From assembly GCA_017475555.1 (NCBI GenBank), contig JAFVFL010000028.1, positions 1 to 64,000 on the forward strand: a DNA stretch of 64,000 nt, given 5' to 3'. The position numbers and the translations under genes were made by a program. This document shows, piece by piece, positions 25,884 through 33,236 of this stretch; within the stretch, counting starts at the first letter, position 1, and every line of letters starts with the position of its first letter. Source of the DNA: Ruminococcus sp. GTDB taxonomy: Bacteria > Bacillota > Clostridia > Oscillospirales > Ruminococcaceae. A model generated the notes under the pieces. The model saw only the letters and a list, made by a program, of their open reading frames with translations. It had not been told where the DNA came from and made no database searches.

Positions 25884-27320
25884 TCATCTGTGTATTTTTT
25901 CGTCAAATTTGTTCTTTCCGCCGGCTTTTGAGACATCTACCGGGTATCTGCCGGTGAAGCAGCCGTCACAGAATGCACCGTCCTCTCTGCCGCACAGCCT
26001 TCCGAGGGCATTTATCGGCAGGTATGCAAGCGAATCTGCACCGATATACTCCGCTATCTGTGCGGTATCCGCCATTTTTGCGGCAATAAGATTGTCCTCC
26101 GAGTCGATATCTGTTCCGAAGTGGCACGAATGCAGGAAGGGCGGTGATGATATGCGGACATGGACTTCCCTTGCACCGGCTTCCCTGAGGAGCCCGACTA
26201 TCCTCGCACTCGTCGTTCCCCGGACGATAGAGTCGTCTATCATGATGACCCTCTTTCCGGCAACAGTCTCCTTCACAGCGTTCAGCTTTATCCGGACTGC
26301 CGTCTCACGCTGGTTCTGGCTCGGCTGGATAAAGCTCCTGCCGATGTATTTGTTTTTGATAAACCCTATTCCGTAGGGTATCCCGCTTTTTATGGAGTAG
26401 CCCAGTGCCGCATCAAGCCCGGAATCCGGCACTCCCGTCACTATATCCGCCCTGACCGGGGAATACTCCGCAAGCAGCTCGCCTGCCCGCATTCTGGCAT
26501 GGTGTACCGATACTCCCTCAATGACGGAGTCCGGGCGTGCGAAGTAGATGTATTCAAACACGCATATCCGGCTTTTCTCCTGTCCGCTGCGGCAGTTGGT
26601 CTTTATCGACCGCAGCCCCTCAGAGCTTATGACCACGACCTCGCCGGGCAGAACGTCCCTGAGATACGCCGCACCCACAGTTTCAAGGGCACACGACTCG
26701 GAGGCTGCGACATACGCATTATCCGGCGTAATGCCGATACACAGCGGTCTGAAGCCGTCCGGGTCACGGAACGCTATCAGCTTTGTAGCCGTCATGAGTA
26801 TACATGAATATGCTCCCGAAAGCCCCGGCATTGCCCGGCATACAGCCTCCTCGGTCGAGCTGCACGACAGCCGCTCACGGACTATGGCATACGCTATCGC
26901 CTCCGTGTCGGACGTACCGTGAAATATCGCCCCGGAAAGCTCCGCATTCCGACGCAGCTCAAGTGCATTCACGAGATTTCCGTTGTGGACGAGAGCCATG
27001 TTGCCCTTGACGTGCTGAATGACGAGCGGCTGGATATTGTTCGGGTCTTTTCCGCCGCAGGTGGAGTACCTTACATGACCGACCGCCATAGTTCCCCTGC
27101 CGAGAGCCTCAAGCCTGTCCCGGTCAAAGACGTCCGACACCAGCCCGTCACCCTTGCGGCACGATATCACTCCGTCGTCGCACACCGCAATACCGCAGCT
27201 CTCCTGTCCTCTGTGCTGCAATGCGTACAGCCCGAAATATACCGACGAAGCCGGGTGCATATCCGTTTTGTTCTCAAATATGCCGAAAACTCCGCATTCC
27301 TCATGTACAGAATCAAACAT
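25884..27320 (-). CDS. purF: Amidophosphoribosyltransferase PurF
   Basis: PurF makes phosphoribosylamine from PRPP and glutamine, the first step of purine synthesis. The 478-residue protein starts MFDSVHEECGVFGIF; by family analogy the first 8 residues are removed so that C9 becomes the N-terminal nucleophile of the glutaminase. It has LQHRGQES, the glutaminase NGNLVN, and the PRPP loop VIMIDDSIVRGTTS. It is the last gene of a three-gene operon behind the ANTAR regulator (10-bp gap), not in a pur operon. It uses glutamine, which fits its neighbours. Confidence 0.95.
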   Translation of the reverse strand: MFDSVHEECGVFGIFENKTDMHPASSVYFGLYALQHRGQESCGIAVCDDGVISCRKGDGLVSDVFDRDRLEALGRGTMAVGHVRYSTCGGKDPNNIQPLVIQHVKGNMALVHNGNLVNALELRRNAELSGAIFHGTSDTEAIAYAIVRERLSCSSTEEAVCRAMPGLSGAYSCILMTATKLIAFRDPDGFRPLCIGITPDNAYVAASESCALETVGAAYLRDVLPGEVVVISSEGLRSIKTNCRSGQEKSRICVFEYIYFARPDSVIEGVSVHHARMRAGELLAEYSPVRADIVTGVPDSGLDAALGYSIKSGIPYGIGFIKNKYIGRSFIQPSQNQRETAVRIKLNAVKETVAGKRVIMIDDSIVRGTTSARIVGLLREAGAREVHVRISSPPFLHSCHFGTDIDSEDNLIAAKMADTAQIAEYIGADSLAYLPINALGRLCGREDGAFCDGCFTGRYPVDVSKAGGKNKFDEKIHR

Positions 27321-27329
27321 AGCTCTCTC

Positions 27330-27911
27330 CTACATATACTGTTCTTCTATCTTCTCGATTATCTCAGCCGCTGCCGCAGCCTTTTTCTTCCGGTTTTTCA
27401 TAGCGTACTGCTCGATGTAGGAATGAGCCTCATCCTCGGTCATTTCCCGGTACTGCATGAGCCGGAATTTCGCCCGGTCTATGGTCTGTATCTCGTTTAT
27501 CCTCGCTTCGAGCCGGAGAGTTTCGCTGTACAGCTCCCACGACCGCCGGACTGCTGAATCCACCGCCCTGAGCAGCTGATAGAGCGACTGCCTGCTGAAC
27601 GGACGGGGAACGACTACCACGCCGCAGCTCTCCGCACGCTCCGTCATCTGCTCCGCCTGCTCAGCCCTGACTATAGCTACACAGCAGGCAGGAGTATTCT
27701 CCGAGATGAATTGTGCAAGCTCAAAGCCGCTCTCGTCCGACAGCGGAAGGTGCAGCACTATCAGCTCCCATGCCGTATCAGCCCCGATTATCGTCCTTGC
27801 GTGAGCTGCCGACTCCGCAAGCCTTATACTACAGCCGAACGACTCCTTTATGAAGCTGCTGAGAGAAAGCGATGCAGACCTGTTATCCGATACCAAAAGT
27901 ACCTTTTCCAA
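27330..27911 (-). CDS. ANTAR-domain antiterminator with degenerate receiver
   Basis: The 193-residue protein has a receiver-like domain (1-115), a helical linker and an ANTAR RNA-binding domain (about 135-190, IDRAKFRLMQYREMTEDEAHSYIEQYAM..AAAEIIEKI, matching the AK-x-x-LM core). The position of the phospho-accepting Asp is H54 (IVLHLPLSDESG) and the conserved Lys is R103 (VPRPF), so it is unlikely to be phosphorylated in the usual way. ANTAR proteins bind hexaloop hairpins and block terminators; such a hairpin lies in the leader of this operon. It sits between the glutamine-synthetase-like gene and purF, with gaps of 12 and 9 bp. Confidence 0.88.
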   Translation of the reverse strand: MEKVLLVSDNRSASLSLSSFIKESFGCSIRLAESAAHARTIIGADTAWELIVLHLPLSDESGFELAQFISENTPACCVAIVRAEQAEQMTERAESCGVVVVPRPFSRQSLYQLLRAVDSAVRRSWELYSETLRLEARINEIQTIDRAKFRLMQYREMTEDEAHSYIEQYAMKNRKKKAAAAAEIIEKIEEQYM

Positions 27912-27923
27912 ATCCGACCTCCG

Positions 27924-29228
27924 TTATAGACTGTAAAAAAATTTTCTTTCTTCAAATGTTTCCTTGTCACGTGCTGAAACGTATTCCTCCCACTCGCCGA
28001 GCCTTGTGCCGGTCATTTTTTCAAGAACATTATCCGGCATATGCTCCCTGAGGAAATCAGAATCCGCCGCAAGCTGTGCAGCCTCCCTGAGATTTGACGG
28101 CAGCAGCTTATAGCCTGTATTTTCCGGCGAGTATTCCTCCGGCAGCTTCAGCCCCTTTTCAATGCCGTCAAGTGCAGCGTATATCATAAGCCCGAACACA
28201 AGATACGGGTCGCATACGCAGTCCGGAGCACGCAGTATCATCGGTGAGTCCGCATTGCCTGACGGGTCAAGGCACAGCCTCAGCAGCTGCCCCTCCTCAG
28301 CCGATGACCACGCAACATACCGTGGAGCTGTGAACTCTCCGAGCCGGCTGTAGGAGTTGACTATGGAGTTGGTGAACATGGTAAATTCACGGATATGCTC
28401 CATTATACCGGCAGCCGCTGCCTCCTCGTCAGATGAGCTGTCCGCCGCAGATACTCCGTCTCCGAAGAACTCGCTGTCACGGAAAAGGCTCATGCTGATG
28501 TGCATACCGTTTCCGCAGTCATCACGCAGGGGCTTAGGCATAAACGAAGCGTGAACACCGTGATTTTCCGCAACCGATTTCACCGCACTCTTGAAGCTGA
28601 GGAACGTGTCAGCAGCTTTGAGTGCAGATGACGCATTGAAATCTATCTCATGCTGTCCGCAGCCGCTCTTGTGGCGTGAGGAGACAGGGTGTATGCCCAT
28701 CTGCTCAAGAGTAAGGCACACATCACGCCGGAAATTCTCACCCTTGTCGTCCGGTGCGATGTCGCAGTAGCCTGCGTAGTCATGCGGAGTTTTGGTCGGG
28801 AGCCCGTTTATATCCTGCCGGAAGAGCGTAAATTCGCATGACGTACCGAAGCGGAAGCAGTACCCCTTTTTCACGGCTGCCTTCATTGCTTTTTTGAGGA
28901 AATACCGGCTGTCGCCCTCGAACGGAGTTCCGTCGGCATAGCGTATATAGCAGAACATACGGATAACTCTGCCGTGCTGCGGTCTCCACGGTAGGATAGT
29001 CATAGCCGAGGCGTCCGGGAAGAGGTAGATATCTCTTCTTCCGGCGACAGAGAAGCCTGCGATCTTCTTTGAGGATATGCGGATACCGTGTGCAAAGACT
29101 GCTGCCATTTCCGATGACAGCACGGAGATGTTCTTCATTTTTCCGTTGAGATCGCAGAACGTCAGCTTGACGAACTTCACGTCGTTGTCGTCGATATACT
29201 GCAATATCTCGCTTTCTGTGTAGATCAT
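27924..29228 (-). CDS. Glutamine-synthetase-like protein, probably catalytically inactive
   Basis: The 434 residues align along their whole length with type I glutamine synthetases: beta-grasp N-terminus (1-85), CEFTLF, GQHEIDF, CGNGMHISMS, VNSYSRL, AWS and DPYLVFG. Yet most active-site residues are changed by eye alignment: the FDGSSI loop is ISSKKI (51-56; ammonium-site Asp lost), the first Glu of E-x-E-F is S130, the Glu of HHE is H186, the flap Glu of G-Y-E-A-P is T300, and the Glu of E-x-R is I331. E132, E194, H243 and R333 remain. It is therefore more likely a glutamine or nucleotide sensor than an enzyme. It is first in the operon with the ANTAR gene and purF. Confidence 0.85.
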   Translation of the reverse strand: MIYTESEILQYIDDNDVKFVKLTFCDLNGKMKNISVLSSEMAAVFAHGIRISSKKIAGFSVAGRRDIYLFPDASAMTILPWRPQHGRVIRMFCYIRYADGTPFEGDSRYFLKKAMKAAVKKGYCFRFGTSCEFTLFRQDINGLPTKTPHDYAGYCDIAPDDKGENFRRDVCLTLEQMGIHPVSSRHKSGCGQHEIDFNASSALKAADTFLSFKSAVKSVAENHGVHASFMPKPLRDDCGNGMHISMSLFRDSEFFGDGVSAADSSSDEEAAAAGIMEHIREFTMFTNSIVNSYSRLGEFTAPRYVAWSSAEEGQLLRLCLDPSGNADSPMILRAPDCVCDPYLVFGLMIYAALDGIEKGLKLPEEYSPENTGYKLLPSNLREAAQLAADSDFLREHMPDNVLEKMTGTRLGEWEEYVSARDKETFEERKFFYSL

Positions 29229-29258
29229 GAAAATTCCTCTCTTTTCTTGTTATTTTGC

Positions 29259-29312
29259 AAAAAAAGGACGCTCATGAGGGTATACCTCCCCTCACGAACA
29301 TCCTTGTCCTGA
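29259..29312 (-). promoter_or_regulatory. Attenuator: ANTAR-type hexaloop hairpin overlapping an intrinsic terminator
   Basis: On the minus strand a 17-bp stem (29305-29289 with 29280-29264, G-U pairs at three places, 8-nt loop) is followed by seven T residues (29265-29259), a strong terminator 30 nt before the gene. Its 5' arm overlaps a small hairpin GGAC-AAGGAT-GTTC (29309-29296), extended by TCA/TGA around one bulge. The six-base loop has A at position 1 and G at position 4, the ANTAR-binding rule. The two folds exclude each other. Only one hexaloop hairpin is visible, whereas the described ANTAR targets have two. Confidence 0.72.
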
Positions 29313-29316
29313 ATAC

Positions 29317-29345
29317 ATTGTAGCACATTATTTATTGTTTGTCAA
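29317..29345 (-). promoter_or_regulatory. Promoter of the glutamine/ANTAR/purF operon
   Basis: On the minus strand TTGACA (29345-29340), a 17-bp spacer and TACAAT (29322-29317). Transcription would start near 29310, right at the hexaloop hairpin. Confidence 0.85.
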
Positions 29346-29407
29346 CTGATACGCAAAAATATTCTCAGCCTCCTGCGGTCTGTGAGGACGGGATACAGTG
29401 TATGAGG

Positions 29408-30175
29408 TCACGACCGTTCGATACCGAGGGTAAGCTCCCTTATGACCTCTCCGGCGATGAGAAGACCGGCAACGGCGGGCACAAATGCCGTGCTTCCGGG
29501 GATATCCCTGCGTTCGGTGCATTTATGCTTAGTGTCCGGCGGACAGATACAGTGTGTACGGCAGCTTATCGACATATCCTCCACGGGTCTTATCGGCTGC
29601 TCATCGGAGAACACGACCTTGAGGCTTTTAACGCCTCTTTTCCGCATTTCGTGCCGCATTACCCGTGCGAGCGGACAGACGCTCGTCTCGTAGATATCCG
29701 CTATCCTCATACGCCCCGGGTCGAGCTTATTTCCCGCACCCATAGCACTTATTATGGGGATATCCATAGCCTTAGCCCGCATTATCAGCTCTATTTTCGC
29801 CGAGACTGTGTCCACAGCGTCAATGATATAATCGTACTCACTGAACGGAAAATCGTCAGCATTTTCGGGCAGAAAGAAGCATTTATGCAGGCGGATATCC
29901 GCATCGGGGTTGATGTCGAGCATACGCTCCCTCATCACCTCCGCCTTGTACCGACCGACGGTCTTTCTTGTGGCAAGGATCTGGCGGTTGAGGTTGGTAA
30001 GGCAGACCTTATCATCATCAACGAGGTCAAAGCGTGTTATACCGCTGCGGACGAGAGCCTCGCACACATATCCGCCGACGCCGCCGATACCGAATACAGC
30101 GATTCTTTTATCTGCGATATGCTCCATTGCCTTTTTGCCGAGCAGGAGCTGAGTTCTTGAAAACTGATTGAGCAT
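29408..30175 (-). CDS. tcdA: tRNA threonylcarbamoyladenosine dehydratase TcdA
   Basis: TcdA uses ATP to cyclise t6A37 of tRNA to ct6A. The 255-residue protein is a ThiF/MoeB/E1-like enzyme: nucleotide-binding GIGGVGGYVCEALVRSG, LVDDDKVCLTNLNRQI (with the family's N-R-Q), DAVDTVSAKIEL and SAMGAGNKLDP, all typical of the CsdL/YgdL group. The C-terminal part has a Cys pair (RTHCICPPD). A ribosome binding site (GGAGG) precedes ATG 30175. It is a monocistronic minus-strand gene with its own promoter. Confidence 0.9.
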   Translation of the reverse strand: MLNQFSRTQLLLGKKAMEHIADKRIAVFGIGGVGGYVCEALVRSGITRFDLVDDDKVCLTNLNRQILATRKTVGRYKAEVMRERMLDINPDADIRLHKCFFLPENADDFPFSEYDYIIDAVDTVSAKIELIMRAKAMDIPIISAMGAGNKLDPGRMRIADIYETSVCPLARVMRHEMRKRGVKSLKVVFSDEQPIRPVEDMSISCRTHCICPPDTKHKCTERRDIPGSTAFVPAVAGLLIAGEVIRELTLGIERS

Positions 30176-30238
30176 TTTTCCTCCTTATTTTCCGCACCGT
30201 TCGTTATTCCGGGGCAGCTATGGTCACTTACAAATGAA

Positions 30239-30267
30239 ATTATAGCACATCTGTAATGCAAAGTCAA
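30239..30267 (-). promoter_or_regulatory. Promoter of tcdA
   Basis: On the minus strand TTGACT (30267-30262), a 17-bp spacer and TATAAT (30244-30239). Confidence 0.8.
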
Positions 30268-30361
30268 CAGCGTTCAGCGGTATGCTGCCGGGGATATCCT
30301 TTCACGGACAGAGCACAGATATGCCGGAAACAGGCTCATAGAGCCGCTTTTCAACAAACTT

Positions 30362-30394
30362 AGAGGAGACACCGCAGCGGTATCTCCTCTTTTC
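30362..30394. terminator. Terminator-like hairpin after the Big2 membrane protein gene
   Basis: AGAGGAGA-c-ACCG pairs with CGGT-a-TCTCCTCT across a CAG loop, with one mismatch. TTTT follows on the plus strand and only a short T run on the minus strand, the direction of the adjacent gene. Confidence 0.6.
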
Positions 30395-30395
30395 G

Positions 30396-31139
30396 TCAGT
30401 TCTGTGCAATATCAGCGACAGAGACCTTGATCTCTATCTCAATGCCCGGATTGTTGTCAAAGCTCAGGATAACGTAGCACTCACCGGCAGAAACGCCCGT
30501 AACGTAGCCCTTGTCATCAACAGTCGCAATGCTCTCGTCACTCGATGTCCATACCTCGTTCTCCTCAGCTGAGCCCTTCGGGTACTGAGTGATTATAGAT
30601 ACGCTCTTTTCGCCGACATCAATATACAGTGCATTCGTTGTCAGACGCACATTCGCAGCCTCAGGATTTTCCGTCGGCGGCTCGGTCGGCGGCTCTGTAG
30701 GCGGGTCAGTCGGAGCCTCCTCAGGCTCAGTCTGCTCCTGCGTTTCGTCTGTAACAGAGGACGAGCTGCCCGCAGCCGGCTTGTCCTTCTTGCTGCCATT
30801 CTTTGAGCAGCCCTTTGAGCAGCCCACAAGTATAAGTATAAGAAGCACGAATATCACGATCACCGCAGCAAGCTGCCGTCTTCTTGCCTGCTGCCTGCTT
30901 GCCGGCCGCAGACTTTTCCTCTGACCGCCCTGCTGAGAGGTCTGTCTGTGCTGCGGAGCACCGGTATTATCACCGCCGCCCTCCTCGCTGTACTCAAACT
31001 CATATGACTGTCCGGCATTCAGGTAGCGAGAGCTGTCCTGCGGCTCATCGGGATATCCGTCCGGGCTTCCCTGAGCAGCAGTGTCATCAAAGCCGTTCTC
31101 CGGACTGTTTATGTTGTTTTCATCGTAATTATTGTCCAT
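30396..31139 (-). CDS. Membrane-anchored protein with Big2 (Ig-like) domain
   Basis: The 247-residue protein has a hydrophilic, Asn/Asp/Gln-rich cytoplasmic N-terminus (about 1-88) ending in the basic RPASRQQARRRQ, one membrane helix (about 89-108), a TEPPTEPP-type Pro/Thr wall-spanning linker (about 130-158) and a C-terminal Big2 domain (about 160-245, VWTSSDESIATVDDKGYVTGVSAGECYVILSF). The helix ends in GCSKGCSK, which resembles a lipobox but is preceded by a long N-terminus. It is probably a surface-exposed binding or adhesion module with unknown partner. Confidence 0.8.
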   Translation of the reverse strand: MDNNYDENNINSPENGFDDTAAQGSPDGYPDEPQDSSRYLNAGQSYEFEYSEEGGGDNTGAPQHRQTSQQGGQRKSLRPASRQQARRRQLAAVIVIFVLLILILVGCSKGCSKNGSKKDKPAAGSSSSVTDETQEQTEPEEAPTDPPTEPPTEPPTENPEAANVRLTTNALYIDVGEKSVSIITQYPKGSAEENEVWTSSDESIATVDDKGYVTGVSAGECYVILSFDNNPGIEIEIKVSVADIAQN

Positions 31140-31179
31140 CTGTATTCCGCCTCCTGTGCGTCAATTTACCTATAGAACC

Positions 31180-31208
31180 ATTATAACACAGCAGGAAGAA
31201 ATTGTCAC
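31180..31208 (-). promoter_or_regulatory. Promoter of the Big2 protein gene
   Basis: On the minus strand GTGACA (31208-31203), a 17-bp spacer and TATAAT (31185-31180). Confidence 0.7.
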
Positions 31209-31270
31209 GTAAATTAATGATTTTCTAACACTATGACAGATATTCGGGGCAGATTTTGTGCATATTAACG

Positions 31271-31296
31271 AAAAAAGGACGGCATTGCTGCCGTCC
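31271..31296 (-). terminator. Terminator of the solute-binding protein gene
   Basis: GGACGGCA pairs with TGCCGTCC around a 4-nt loop, with six T residues on the minus strand. Confidence 0.85.
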
Positions 31297-31304
31297 CTTT
31301 CCTA

Positions 31305-32750
31305 TCACTTGAGATATCCGTTGAACTTTGCGACCTCGTCGTCGATAACGCCCGTCCACGAATCACGGAGAGTTGCCCATGAATCAACAGCCTCGTTGCC
31401 CTCCAGCAGAGCAGAGGTAAGGTTGTTCATGACGCCTCTTGTCTCGTAGGTGTACTCACCCTCGCCGTACATTCTCTCGCCCATACCATAGCCGAAATCG
31501 AACATAGGAGTGATATTCTCCGGGTCGAGGTAGCTCTGGAGTGCGTCGTACTGCTCCTCTGTGATGAAGCTCTTTGTCACGCCGGCAGCAGTTTTCTCAA
31601 CGATGAGCCTCTTCTCCTTTGCAGCCTCCTTGTACTCGTCCTGAGTTGCAGCAAGTCTCTCGCACTTGAGGTATGTAGCAACAGCCTCGCCGTTCTGGGA
31701 GTTCTTTATCAGCATTTTTGCACCGAAGTTGCAGCAGAGATAGTTCTCGTCAGCGTCGGGAGCCTTCGGGAACGGAACTATCATAAGGTCAGCGTCCTCG
31801 GCATTCTTTGCATTCGACGAACCGAGTGCCCAGTCAGCCATTGCAAAGAACAGGGTTGACTCGTCGTCCGGGAAGTTACCTATCCAGTCCGGATAATAGA
31901 GGTGCTTGCTTGCTATCTCCTCCATGAGCAGCTCAGCCTTCTCTATCTCCGGGTCGTCGATATTGTTCTCAAACTTAGTTCCGTCATAATTAATAACAGT
32001 GTGTCCGGTAGACTGAACGATAGCCTGACCGAACCAGCCGTTTATACCATAGCGTGTCTGTCCGTCAGCAGCATTTGAAACGAAGGTATTCATCATATCC
32101 ATGAATACGTCCCAATCCCACTCGCCGTCCTCGTAAAGCTCATACGGGTCATCAAGTCCCTCAGCCTCCATGAGCTTGCGGCTGTAGGTGATGAGCAGCG
32201 GGTCAGAAAGGGTATACGGAACGACATAGTGCTTGCCGTTGAACTCGAACATATCAATGATGTCCTCCATATCGTCCCAGAGACCGTCATTGATGCCCAT
32301 TATATCAAAGTAATCATCGAGCGGCTCATACTGATCCTTTACAACGCCGTTCGGGACAGCGTCCCACTCATAGGGGAACATATCCACAGGGTCGCCGGAG
32401 AGGATCATAGTAGCGAGCTTGGAGAACTTTTCATCTGAGCTTGTCTGTACGAACTGTATCTTTCCGCCGTAAACGTCCTCGAAGAGGGCGAGGGCAACTG
32501 AGCGGTCGTTGTTATTTGAGGGATTTATGTCGTAGTCAGCAAGCCATGTGATAGTAGTGCCGCTGATGTCAACGTCGGTATCGCCCTTGACCTCCTCAGC
32601 ATCAATGTCGAGTGCTACCTCGTCCTCCTCCTTGTAATGGGAGCTGTCCTCAGATGAGGAGCTTCCGGACGAGCTGCTGCATGAAACAGCGGCGGTCATC
32701 ATGGCGGTGAGGGCGATGATGCCGGAGAGTATGCGTTTAAGGTTCTTCAT
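31305..32750 (-). CDS. Orphan extracellular solute-binding lipoprotein (ABC, sugar type)
   Basis: The 481-residue lipoprotein has lipobox AVSC (Cys about residue 24), a Ser-rich tether and a family 1 solute-binding fold: ITWLADYDINPSN, FSKLATMILSGDPVDMFPYEW, and WALGSSNAKNAEDADLMIVPFPKAPD. Such proteins deliver sugars or oligosaccharides to ABC importers. No permease or ATPase gene is beside it, so it must share a transporter encoded elsewhere or act as a sensor. It has its own promoter and terminator. The ligand cannot be predicted. Confidence 0.85.
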   Translation of the reverse strand: MKNLKRILSGIIALTAMMTAAVSCSSSSGSSSSEDSSHYKEEDEVALDIDAEEVKGDTDVDISGTTITWLADYDINPSNNNDRSVALALFEDVYGGKIQFVQTSSDEKFSKLATMILSGDPVDMFPYEWDAVPNGVVKDQYEPLDDYFDIMGINDGLWDDMEDIIDMFEFNGKHYVVPYTLSDPLLITYSRKLMEAEGLDDPYELYEDGEWDWDVFMDMMNTFVSNAADGQTRYGINGWFGQAIVQSTGHTVINYDGTKFENNIDDPEIEKAELLMEEIASKHLYYPDWIGNFPDDESTLFFAMADWALGSSNAKNAEDADLMIVPFPKAPDADENYLCCNFGAKMLIKNSQNGEAVATYLKCERLAATQDEYKEAAKEKRLIVEKTAAGVTKSFITEEQYDALQSYLDPENITPMFDFGYGMGERMYGEGEYTYETRGVMNNLTSALLEGNEAVDSWATLRDSWTGVIDDEVAKFNGYLK

Positions 32751-32806
32751 GTTATTTAACTCCTTTCAAAGCAGCTGCTGTGAGAGTCAGCAGCATTCTT
32801 ACCTAC

Positions 32807-32836
32807 ATTATACTATATTCCTCCGGCGTATGTCAA
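32807..32836 (-). promoter_or_regulatory. Promoter of the solute-binding protein gene
   Basis: On the minus strand TTGACA (32836-32831), an 18-bp spacer and TATAAT (32812-32807). It lies just downstream of the terminator hairpin of the array RNA. Confidence 0.8.
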
Positions 32837-32879
32837 GAGATTTGTTCGATTTGATATTTACATTAGCAGGAAAAGAGCA

Positions 32880-33143
32880 GGAAAATACCCCGGACATCTG
32901 CTGTCCGGGGTATTTGTCCCCTGTGGGGAGCATTTCTGCCGTTATCGTTAACAATGACGATGCCTTTGCATTCACATTTCCGTCCCCTGAGGGGTGCTGC
33001 ACAGCGGCAGGAAATTTTGCAAGAGTTTGAGAAACCAAAGTTTTTTCCGTCCCCTGTGGGGAGACCGCCAGGAAAGATTTCCATTATCATATTCGCTTTG
33101 AATATCCGTTTCCGTCCCCTGTGGGGATATGCCTCTGCTCCAT
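32880..33143 (-). ncRNA. Hairpin-array small RNA, locus A (four repeats)
   Basis: Predicted minus-strand RNA of about 264 nt. It starts from a perfect promoter and carries four copies of CCCC-ACA-GGGGAC (one with TCA loop), each a tiny hairpin, at 65-67 nt steps. Three copies are followed by GGAAA; the last is followed by AAATA and then at once by a perfect 14-bp hairpin (32883-32896 with 32902-32915) ending TATTTT, a terminator. The roughly 50-nt segments between repeats differ, and several contain small inverted repeats. The steps of 65, 67 and 66 do not keep a reading frame, so it is not coding. The same design occurs at 48518-48722. Confidence 0.7.
32916..33127 (-). repeat. Four regularly spaced palindromic repeats, locus A
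   Basis: The cores lie at 32916-32929, 32982-32994, 33049-33062 and 33114-33127 (plus strand GTCCCCTGTGGGGA; the second has CCCCTGAGGGG). Conservation covers about 14-20 bp only, shorter than usual CRISPR repeats, and the intervals are about 50 bp. Confidence 0.85.
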
Positions 33144-33149
33144 ATCTGG

Positions 33150-33178
33150 ATTATATCATACATTTTCTGAAATGTCAA
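33150..33178 (-). promoter_or_regulatory. Promoter of array RNA, locus A
   Basis: On the minus strand a perfect TTGACA (33178-33173), a 17-bp spacer and a perfect TATAAT with TGa extension (33155-33150). The first repeat begins 23 nt after the -10 box. Confidence 0.88.
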
Positions 33179-33236
33179 GAAAAAAGGCTGACAAAAATGC
33201 CAGCCTCAGACGATCCTATATGTATCTTTTATTTTC

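Noticed and set aside
32916..33127. CRISPR array in locus A
   Set aside because: Conserved repeat core is only 14-20 bp, spacers of about 50 bp are too long, no cas genes are present, and a second copy of the same promoter-repeat-terminator layout exists at 48514-48722. A decayed array cannot be fully excluded.
32808..33178. Minus-strand reading frames of 68-76 codons across the repeat array
   Set aside because: They use different frames in successive repeats because the steps are 65-67 bp, have no ribosome binding sites and show no family similarity; they arise from the repeats.
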